From assembly GCA_946055175.1 (NCBI GenBank), contig CAMGET010000028.1:1-9304 (forward strand): a stretch of 9,304 nt of DNA, in the 5' to 3' direction. Shown piece after piece: positions 1 through 5,615 of the stretch. The notes under the pieces are model-generated. The model saw only the letters and a program-made list of their open reading frames with translations, searched no databases and had not been told where the DNA came from. The stretch's first letter is position 1. Each line of letters begins with the position of its first letter. A program made the translations under genes and the position numbers. The stretch comes from an uncultured Roseburia sp. GTDB lineage: Bacteria > Bacillota > Clostridia > Lachnospirales > Lachnospiraceae.

Positions 1-152
1 ACGCTCATTAAAGTAGATTTTCCGGCACCATTTTCACCAAGAAGAGCATGAATTTCACCTTTTTTTAGCTGAAGCGAAATATTGTCATTGGCAATAATAC
101 CAGGGAATCTCTTTGTGATGTTAAGCATCTCAATTGCATAAGGCTGTTCCAC
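1..152 (-). CDS. ABC transporter ATP-binding protein, N-terminal part (sugar/nucleoside type), cut by window edge
   Basis: About 50 codons of the N-terminus are present; the rest lies beyond the left edge. The translation starts (M)[17 protein letters not shown] and reaches a complete Walker A motif, GENGAGKST, near residues 40-48. The pattern [14 protein letters not shown] followed by [17 protein letters not shown] is typical of the duplicated ATPases of the simple-sugar/nucleoside ABC importers (RbsA/MglA/YufO type). The start is a GTG at 150-152, chosen because a GGGGG ribosome binding site (plus-strand 160-164) lies 7 bases upstream; the next in-frame ATG, nine codons in, has no such site. 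It lies directly downstream of the BMP lipoprotein gene on the same strand, the usual receptor-then-ATPase order, so it probably powers uptake of that lipoprotein's ligand. A terminator separates the two. The family is fairly certain; the substrate cannot be read from this fragment. Confidence 0.88.
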   Translation of the reverse strand, partial: MEQPYAIEMLNITKRFPGIIANDNISLQLKKGEIHALLGENGAGKSTLMS

Positions 153-175
153 GATTTATCCCCCTTTTAAATTTT

Positions 176-205
176 ATAATATAATACTTTTTTATACTAC
201 ATCAA
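176..205 (-). promoter_or_regulatory. Possible secondary promoter for the ABC ATPase gene
   Basis: On the minus strand a TTGATG (200-205) and a TATTAT (176-181) are separated by 18 bases in a very AT-rich stretch, about 24 bases before the GTG start. The -35 matches 4 of 6 and the -10 matches 5 of 6 consensus bases. It follows the terminator of the lipoprotein gene, so it could supply ATPase/permease transcription independently. AT-rich DNA yields such matches by chance, so this is tentative. Confidence 0.3.
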
Positions 206-254
206 TGTTTGGAAGTTCGCAAGTGACTCTTGTCTTAAAATTACTTTTAGCTTT

Positions 255-292
255 AAAAAAAGGAGCAGGCAATCGGAACTGCCTGCTCCTTT
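255..292 (-). terminator. Rho-independent terminator after the BMP lipoprotein gene
   Basis: Arms at 259-271 and 280-292 form a perfect 13-bp stem with a GC-rich core (GGAGCAGGCA/TGCCTGCTCC) and an 8-base loop. On the minus strand it is followed by seven T residues (the A run at 255-261), so it is an intrinsic terminator in that direction. The lipoprotein stop codon is 22 bases upstream. On the plus strand only three T follow, so it should not act efficiently that way. Because the ATPase gene follows downstream, partial read-through here would set the receptor-to-ATPase ratio. Confidence 0.92.
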
Positions 293-314
293 AACTTCAT
301 AAATAATGTTTAAA

Positions 315-1556
315 TTATTTTAAGTTACCAAGATATTCAACAGAAATTGTTGTAACTGCTGGTTCTGCAGTAATGTCGTTAGAAACTTTAACTGTTCCAT
401 CGAACATAGAAGCAACAAGTGCTTTGTAATCATCCTGTGTAAATGTATCAGACCACTGTGTTGTATCCATTGGAATCTGAACGTAGTTTAATTCAGGATC
501 AGTACCGGATACTAAACCTAATGTAGAAATCTTGCCAGCGTAGTTAGCCCAGTTACCATTAACGATAACATCTGTTAATGTATCAACTGTTGTTGGATAA
601 AGACCCTTCATAGCAGATGTAACGGTAAGGCCATCGCCATATGAACCATTGATAACTGCAGACTGGTCAGTATCAACACCGATTACTTTACCGCCAACTT
701 TAACAGCTGCTTCTGAAGCTGATGTAAAGATACCGCCGCCACATGCAAATACTACTTCAGTGCCTGCACCATACCATGTGTCCATAGCAGCTGTGATATC
801 AGCATCACCATAGAACTGGTTACCATATGCATATTTGATTTCTACAGAAGCACCTGTCTCAGCAGCTGCTGCGTCAGCACCCTGAACAAAACCATAACCG
901 AAACGTACTACTGCAGGAACTGCCATACCGCCTAAGAAACCAAGTTTCTGGTAGCCAAGCTTCACAGCAGCGTATCCTGCCATATAACCAGAAAGTTCTT
1001 CCTGGTATACTGCACAGTATACATTGTCCATGTGAACGTATTCATTTACATCCCAGTTAGCCGGATTGTAATCATATGTCTCACCTTTCAGTGCAACACC
1101 AGCCTCTAATAAATCGCCGGCTGCAACGTCTAATGCGATGAACTTAACATCCGGATATTCACCGGAAACTTCAGCGATGGTACCACCAAAAGCATAACCC
1201 GGCATAACGATTACGTTATATCCCTCATCAATAGCTAATTCTACAGAAGCAACACGATCAGCTGTTGAGTCTGCTGCTGGCTTGTAGTATTTAAAATCAA
1301 TACCATTTGCTTCGCAGAATGCTTTACAAGCTTCATAAGTTGTCTGGTTGAAAGACTGGTCTGTAATATCGCCGTAGTCTGTAATCATAGCAACACTGTA
1401 CTCAGAATCTGCTACTTCTTCATTTTTTTCTGTTGAAACAACAGTTGTGTCTGCTACATCGTTATTTGCATCATCTTTGTTTGATGAACCGCAGGCAGCA
1501 AACATAGAAACCGCCATTACTGCAACTAACAATAAGCTCATTACTTTCTTTTTCAT
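315..1556 (-). CDS. BMP-family ABC transporter substrate-binding lipoprotein
   Basis: This 413-residue protein is an extracellular solute receptor anchored to the membrane by lipid. It begins with a lysine-rich n-region, a hydrophobic segment and a lipobox ending FAAC, giving a predicted lipidated Cys22. A low-complexity acidic linker (about 23-52) precedes the binding domain. BMP (PnrA/TmpC/BmpA) family signatures are clear: DQSFN at 66-70, VIVMPGYAFGG at 115-125, GFLGGMAVPAVVRFGYGF around 206-223, ACGGGIF at 271-277 and VIGVDTDQS at 291-299. Characterised members bind purine nucleosides, while related systems carry simple sugars or other small ligands; the actual ligand here is not determined. 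The length is somewhat greater than the usual 340-370, partly because of the linker. The ATG is supported by an AGGAGG site (1564-1570) 7 bases upstream. A tRNA gene lies 83 bases upstream with no obvious promoter between, and the ATPase gene follows after a terminator. Confidence 0.95.
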   Translation of the reverse strand: MKKKVMSLLLVAVMAVSMFAACGSSNKDDANNDVADTTVVSTEKNEEVADSEYSVAMITDYGDITDQSFNQTTYEACKAFCEANGIDFKYYKPAADSTADRVASVELAIDEGYNVIVMPGYAFGGTIAEVSGEYPDVKFIALDVAAGDLLEAGVALKGETYDYNPANWDVNEYVHMDNVYCAVYQEELSGYMAGYAAVKLGYQKLGFLGGMAVPAVVRFGYGFVQGADAAAAETGASVEIKYAYGNQFYGDADITAAMDTWYGAGTEVVFACGGGIFTSASEAAVKVGGKVIGVDTDQSAVINGSYGDGLTVTSAMKGLYPTTVDTLTDVIVNGNWANYAGKISTLGLVSGTDPELNYVQIPMDTTQWSDTFTQDDYKALVASMFDGTVKVSNDITAEPAVTTISVEYLGNLK

Positions 1557-1605
1557 ATTGTTTTCCTCCTAATAATATGTACTTATGGATATGCCATAGG
1601 TATAA

Positions 1606-1639
1606 TTAAATAGAATTTCCTTTTTGAAAACTCTATTTA

Positions 1640-1640
<1 letters not shown>
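1606..1640 (-). promoter_or_regulatory. 15-bp hairpin directly abutting the tRNA 3' end, in the tRNA-lipoprotein spacer
   Basis: Arms at 1606-1620 and 1626-1640 with a 5-base loop pair continuously as minus-strand RNA: 13 Watson-Crick pairs and two G-U wobbles. In the plus-strand RNA those two positions become mismatches (A-C and C-A), so the structure suits a minus-strand transcript. Its first base is the tRNA discriminator position. No long T run follows on the minus strand (TTATACC), so it is at best a weak terminator. It could instead mark the end of the tRNA precursor for 3' processing, or structure the 5' leader of the lipoprotein mRNA. Confidence 0.5.
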
Positions 1641-1712
<72 letters not shown>

Positions 1713-1754
1713 AAAATACATTCCCACAAAGAATGTCTGTTATCACACTAGGTT

Positions 1755-1782
1755 ATTATATCGCAAAACATAAAAATTGCAA
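1755..1782 (-). promoter_or_regulatory. Promoter of tRNA-Thr (and possibly the BMP lipoprotein gene)
   Basis: On the minus strand a perfect -10 box TATAAT (1755-1760) lies 16 bases after TTGCAA (1777-1782, 4 of 6 matches to TTGACA). Upstream of the -35, to about 1845, the minus strand is rich in A tracts, as expected of UP-element-assisted stable-RNA promoters. Transcription would begin near 1748, leaving about 35 bases of 5' leader before the mature tRNA. No comparable promoter is visible between the tRNA and the lipoprotein gene. Confidence 0.75.
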
Positions 1783-1854
1783 ATGCTTTTTCTCTTTTTT
1801 TATTAATTATATAACGTTTTTTATCTTTTTTTTATTATTTGGGGGACTTGTGTC

Positions 1855-1883
1855 TTGAAATTAGAAAACGAATGTGATACATT
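1855..1883 (+). promoter_or_regulatory. Promoter of the DUF5688 gene
   Basis: TTGAAA (1855-1860, 5 of 6) and TACATT (1878-1883, 4 of 6) are spaced by exactly 17 bases, and the -10 is preceded by TGA, an extended -10 element. Transcription would start near 1890, giving a leader of about 70 bases. The leader can form a small hairpin (CTATG/CATAG) before the ribosome binding site AAGGAG at 1948-1953. This promoter diverges from the tRNA promoter about 75 bases away; the DNA between is almost purely A and T. Confidence 0.55.
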
Positions 1884-1961
1884 CTTCCTATGTGGTTTCC
1901 CATAGACCATTTTTATACTCATCATGAAATAAAATTCCTGATTCAAAAAGGAGCATTTTAA

Positions 1962-2858
1962 ATGACATATCAGGAATTTAAAGACACGACCATTCGTGCC
2001 ATTCAAATGAAACTCGGCAAAAATTGCAGAGTTGCCATTCAGGATATCATTAAAAATAATGATACTCATCTGGACGGGCTTACCATCCTAGCTAATCAGA
2101 GCAATATTTCCCCGACCATTTATTTAAATCAATATTATGAACAGTTTCTTCGCGGAAAAACGCTCTCCGAAATTTTTTCGGAAATACTGTTGGCTTACGA
2201 GCAGCATTCTCCAAAGCAAAATATTGATGTTTCTTTTTTTACGGACTACAACAAAGTAAAAGAACATATTATTTTTAAACTGGTTAATTATGAGCGGAAC
2301 AAAGAACTCTTAAAGCAGGTTCCTCACATTCGATATCTGGATTTAGCCATTGTTTTCAACTGTCTTATTTCTGCAGACGAAGGTGGTTGCGCTACAATCT
2401 TAATCCATAACCACCATTTATCTTTTTGGAATATAAGCAAAGAGGAATTGTATGAGCTTGCAAAGATTAATACTCCGAAACTTCTGTCTCATCGGCTTCA
2501 CAATATGTCTGATGTATTGAAAGAAATATTTGATGATGAAGAATTATCTGCTTTACTTTCAAAAGAAGCCAATATGATTCCAATGTATATTCTTACAAAC
2601 CGGCAAAAGCTGCATGGTTCAGCCTGTATTGTATATGAAAATCTTCTATCCGATATTGCAGATTGCCTAGATAGCGATTTATATATACTTCCAAGCAGTA
2701 TTCACGAAGTTATTCTGATTCCATCAATATCTGCAAATTCTTATGCCGAGCTTTCTTCTATGGTACGTGAAGTAAATTCTACACAAGTTTCCAGAGAAGA
2801 AATACTCTCTGACCATGTTTATTACTATTCACGTGCCAGCAAAAAATTGTCTATGTAA
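1962..2858 (+). CDS. DUF5688 family protein, function unknown
   Basis: This 298-residue protein is soluble, with no signal peptide or membrane segment. I recognise it as DUF5688 from the N-terminal MTYQEFK and the block LDGLTILANQSNISPTIYLN with YYEQF and a following helix (about residues 36-80). DUF5688 members are common, often in several copies, in Lachnospiraceae and related Clostridia, and no biochemical role is known to me. The C-terminal half contains a predicted alpha/beta region including LYILPSSIHEVILIPS near 237-252, whose sequence does not tell me an activity. The start is set by AAGGAG 8 bases upstream. The gene stands alone: it is the only plus-strand gene here, with its own promoter and a terminator 33 bases after its stop. 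The family call is good; nothing supports a specific function. Confidence 0.88.
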   Translation: MTYQEFKDTTIRAIQMKLGKNCRVAIQDIIKNNDTHLDGLTILANQSNISPTIYLNQYYEQFLRGKTLSEIFSEILLAYEQHSPKQNIDVSFFTDYNKVKEHIIFKLVNYERNKELLKQVPHIRYLDLAIVFNCLISADEGGCATILIHNHHLSFWNISKEELYELAKINTPKLLSHRLHNMSDVLKEIFDDEELSALLSKEANMIPMYILTNRQKLHGSACIVYENLLSDIADCLDSDLYILPSSIHEVILIPSISANSYAELSSMVREVNSTQVSREEILSDHVYYYSRASKKLSM

Positions 2859-2861
2859 TTC

Positions 2862-2880
2862 ATACACCCCGTAGGTGTAT
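2862..2880. other. Small perfect hairpin just after the DUF5688 stop codon
   Basis: ATACACC (2862-2868) and GGTGTAT (2874-2880) form a 7-bp stem with a 5-base loop, three bases after the stop codon. No T run follows, so it is not a terminator by itself. It may protect the 3' end of the mRNA or simply precede the true terminator at 2892. Confidence 0.5.
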
Positions 2881-2891
2881 AGAAAGGGAAA

Positions 2892-2925
2892 GGACCTGCC
2901 AAGTTAACGGCAGGTCCCCTTTTTA
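2892..2925. terminator. Shared terminator between convergent genes
   Basis: GGACCTGCC (2892-2900) and GGCAGGTCC (2909-2917) make a perfect 9-bp GC-rich stem with an 8-base loop containing GTTAAC. On the plus strand it is followed by CC and five T, a good terminator for the DUF5688 gene. On the minus strand it starts 5 bases after the kinase stop codon and is followed by TTTCCCTTTC, a weaker T run, so it probably also ends kinase transcription. Confidence 0.85.
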
Positions 2926-4125
2926 TTCTTCTTCATTTAATAAATGATCTAATAAAGCATACATTTTTTGGATATCAATTGGTTTGCTTAAATGTCCATT
3001 CATACCGGCTTCCAGTGATTTCTTTACATCTTCCTCAAATGCATTTGCAGTCATGGCAATAATCGGTATCAATCGTCCATCCGGTCTTTCTTCCATCTGG
3101 CGGATTCTTTTCGTTGCTTCCAGCCCATCCATAACAGGCATACGGATATCCATAAGTATCACATCATAATATCCGGCTTCATGCCCCGAAAAAGTTGTAA
3201 CAGCCTCTTCTCCATTTAATGCCACTTCCACATCAAAATGTTTGTGAAGCAGAATATTCTTTGCTATCTCAATATTAATATCGCTGTCTTCTACAATCAA
3301 TGCCCGTTTTCCGGTAAAATCAAAGGATTGCATTTTGCCTTCCTGCTCCTTTGGACGCTTTTTGCTCCTACGTTCTTTTTTTAAAGAAAGAACAATAGAG
3401 AAGGTCGTTCCAATCCCTTTTTTACTTGTTACGCTGATTTCACCATTCATCAGTTCCACAATATTCTTTGTAATGGCAAGTTCTAATCCGGAACCACTAT
3501 ATAAGGTTCTGCTGTCACCGTAAAGTTGTTCGAACGGTTCAAAAACCTTTGGTAAAAGTGTTTCATCGATTCCAAGACCGTTATCTGAAATTGTAACCAG
3601 AAGCCTCATTTCTTCTTCGCTCTCAGTAAGAATATCGGAAACAAAAGAAATTGTTCCCCCTGAAGGTGTCGTTTTTACAGCATTATCAATCAAATATCTG
3701 AAAGCCTTAGATAGCAATTTTTCATCAAATACATAGACGCCTTCCATATTTTGCGGAATAACAGAAGAAAAATAAATTTGTTTTTCCTCAGCCTTTGTTC
3801 TTAACTCTAAGAGCAGTGTCTTAAAATATTTTCGTATTTCGATAGAATCATAATCCAAAGCAATCCTGCCACTCTCTAAATCAGACAGACTTAAAATGTC
3901 ATTCACAAATGATAGCAGAAAATGTGCTGACTGCTCTATCTTTTCCAGATTCTCATATACTTTATCCGGCATTGCCTCATTTTCTTTGCTTAAATAGGAT
4001 AAACCAATAATTGCATTTAAAGGAGTTCGAATCTCGTGGCTCATTCTGCTTAAGAAATCATTTCGTTTATGGTTCTCACGTTTAGCCTCTTCTAATGCCT
4101 TTCGAAGTTCTTCATTTTCGTTCAT
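2923..4125 (-). CDS. Soluble hybrid histidine kinase (HisKA-HATPase_c-REC) without a sensor domain
   Basis: The 400-residue protein has a short charged coiled-coil-like start (about 1-25), then the HisKA H-box FLSRMSHEIRTPLNAIIG with phospho-accepting His30. The ATPase domain follows: N-box around Asn148 (DNAVKTTPSGG), G1 box DNGLG at 181-185, F-box FEPF at 195-198 and a G2 box written GSGLEL at 211-216 instead of the usual G-T-G-L-G-L/M. A basic linker leads to a receiver domain (about 272-398) with acidic pair Glu279/Asp280, phospho-acceptor Asp326 in LMDIRMP, Thr359 and Lys381. All receiver residues are intact. There is no membrane segment, PAS or GAF domain, so input must come through the short coiled coil or a partner. 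No response regulator or HPt gene lies beside it. The start has a GGAG (4133-4136) 7 bases upstream. It has its own promoter and no terminator separates it from the upstream methyltransferase gene. Confidence 0.93.
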   Translation of the reverse strand: MNENEELRKALEEAKRENHKRNDFLSRMSHEIRTPLNAIIGLSYLSKENEAMPDKVYENLEKIEQSAHFLLSFVNDILSLSDLESGRIALDYDSIEIRKYFKTLLLELRTKAEEKQIYFSSVIPQNMEGVYVFDEKLLSKAFRYLIDNAVKTTPSGGTISFVSDILTESEEEMRLLVTISDNGLGIDETLLPKVFEPFEQLYGDSRTLYSGSGLELAITKNIVELMNGEISVTSKKGIGTTFSIVLSLKKERRSKKRPKEQEGKMQSFDFTGKRALIVEDSDINIEIAKNILLHKHFDVEVALNGEEAVTTFSGHEAGYYDVILMDIRMPVMDGLEATKRIRQMEERPDGRLIPIIAMTANAFEEDVKKSLEAGMNGHLSKPIDIQKMYALLDHLLNEEE

Positions 4126-4167
4126 GATTATACTCCATATCCAGAATCTATAACTAAAGTACCATTT

Positions 4168-4195
4168 ATTATAGCAAATATTCTTTTTTTTTCAA
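4168..4195 (-). promoter_or_regulatory. Promoter of the hybrid kinase gene
   Basis: On the minus strand TTGAAA (4190-4195, 5 of 6) and a perfect TATAAT (4168-4173) are 16 bases apart, and the -10 is preceded by TGC, an extended -10. Transcription would start near 4161, about 36 bases before the ATG. The spacer is rich in A. The promoter lies between the rsmF-like stop and the kinase start, so the kinase can be expressed independently of the upstream operon, although read-through is also possible. Confidence 0.7.
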
Positions 4196-4212
4196 GAATT
4201 AAATCAGAAAAT

Positions 4213-5610
4213 CTATAAAATCCGTAATCCCTTCGGATAGTGATTCTTTAATATATTCCCTGTAAGTTTTCCCCATCCGACACTGTAACCATCTGTTGTT
4301 ATCAAATACCATCCTTTTTCTCCTTCATAGGAAAGCGTCTGTCCGTTTAGATATGCTCTTATCTCCTGACCATCAGACGAAAAACAAGCCACATGCTTTG
4401 CATCTTCCTCATGTATTGCCAGAGCAAATGCGTGGGAGGGTTCAAAACGATTCTTTTTCATTGTTCCCAGATGCAAGCCAGGTCGTAAAACTTTCATTCC
4501 CTTTAAGGAAGGCATATCTTTCGGAATCAGATAGAGCTGGTCTCCGAATTTCATTTTATTTCCTTGAGGAATGTCATTCATATTTTCTTTGCAAAAATCC
4601 ATGAATTCCTTATACTCTTTTTCAGGAATTCCTTTTTCAGGTGCATTTTTACAATAACCCGTATCACCATCTACAGATGTTCCTGCCTTTTTTAAAACAG
4701 CGAGATAATGCCCTTCTCCCTTTAATTTATGCGGCCATAATCGAATCGTTTTTGAAATATTTTCCTGATAGACATCGAAATCCGTTACCTGTTCCTTTAG
4801 GTACCACTCCAGACGACCTGCTGACATTCCATCATATTTCGTCACTTCCACTGTTTCAAAATCGTTATGACGTTTTAAAAAACGGTAAATGCTACCCTCA
4901 TTTTCAACAGGCGCAAATGTACAGGTAGAGTAAACCATTCGCCCACCCGGTTTTAGCATACCTGCAGCAAGGTCTAAAATCTCATCCTGTCTTTCTCCGC
5001 AAAGTTTTACGTTTAGGGTGCTCCATTCCCCACAGGCATCCTCATTTTTTCGAAACATTCCTTCTCCGGAACATGGTGCATCTACCAGTATCTTATCAAA
5101 ATAATGCACAAACAGCTCTGCAAGGTGTGCCGGTGTCTCATTCAACACCACTGCATTTTTTATTCCAAGGCGCTCAATATTCTCAGACAATATTTTTGCT
5201 CTGGCAGGATGAATTTCATTACAAATAAGGATTCCCTCACCCTGCATGCAGGCAGCAATCTGAGTTGACTTTCCTCCCGGTGCTGCACATAAATCCAACA
5301 CTCGTTCTCCCGGTTTTACATCCAGATATTCTACCGGTGCCATCGCGCTCGGTTCCTGAATATAATATACTCCCGCTGCATGATAGGGATGTTTGCCCGG
5401 TGCATCTGCACTTTCATAATAAAATCCGTTTGAGCACCATGGTACTTTATGTAAAGAAAACTTTGTCTGTTTTAGGAATTTTTCATTCTCTGTCTTTAAT
5501 GGGTTGATACGAAGTGCCTGATATTTAGGACATTCATAACTTTTTTCGAATTCCTCATATTCACTGCCTAACATTACTTTCATGCGACAGATAAAATCCT
5601 GTGGTAACAT
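4213..5610 (-). CDS. RsmF/RsmB-type rRNA (cytosine-5) methyltransferase
   Basis: The 465-residue cytoplasmic enzyme is a NOL1/NOP2/Sun-family SAM-dependent methyltransferase. The N-terminal RNA-binding part (about 1-95) has the family block ALRINPLKT. The Rossmann core shows the SAM loop DLCAAPGGKST at 106-116, motif IV DAPCSGEGMFRK with Cys180, and motif VI STC with Cys230, the expected nucleophile. Both cysteines of the m5C mechanism are present. The C-terminal third (about 300-465) ends GNILKNHYPKGLRIL, typical of the RsmF-like C-terminal RNA-binding extension in Firmicutes. E. coli RsmF makes m5C1407 in 16S helix 44, and Thermus RsmF modifies three nearby sites; the exact site here is inferred. 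The gene starts only 5 bases after the stop of the GTPase-NYN gene, and its AGGAGG site (5621-5626, 10 bases from ATG) lies inside that gene's end, so the two are cotranscribed and probably translationally coupled. No terminator follows before the kinase promoter. Confidence 0.93.
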   Translation of the reverse strand: MLPQDFICRMKVMLGSEYEEFEKSYECPKYQALRINPLKTENEKFLKQTKFSLHKVPWCSNGFYYESADAPGKHPYHAAGVYYIQEPSAMAPVEYLDVKPGERVLDLCAAPGGKSTQIAACMQGEGILICNEIHPARAKILSENIERLGIKNAVVLNETPAHLAELFVHYFDKILVDAPCSGEGMFRKNEDACGEWSTLNVKLCGERQDEILDLAAGMLKPGGRMVYSTCTFAPVENEGSIYRFLKRHNDFETVEVTKYDGMSAGRLEWYLKEQVTDFDVYQENISKTIRLWPHKLKGEGHYLAVLKKAGTSVDGDTGYCKNAPEKGIPEKEYKEFMDFCKENMNDIPQGNKMKFGDQLYLIPKDMPSLKGMKVLRPGLHLGTMKKNRFEPSHAFALAIHEEDAKHVACFSSDGQEIRAYLNGQTLSYEGEKGWYLITTDGYSVGWGKLTGNILKNHYPKGLRIL

Positions 5611-5615
5611 AAATC

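Noticed and set aside
1787..1845. T-rich plus-strand tract as a terminator
   Set aside because: There is no GC-rich stem before the T runs; it fits better as A-rich upstream DNA for the minus-strand tRNA promoter.
1821..2069. Minus-strand open frame of 82 codons over the DUF5688 start
   Set aside because: It is antisense to the DUF5688 promoter and N-terminus, has no ribosome binding site worth naming, and its sequence resembles no family.
2862..2917. Tandem hairpins after the DUF5688 gene as a riboswitch
   Set aside because: They follow the stop codon of one gene and face the end of the convergent gene, so they serve as 3' ends rather than a 5' leader.
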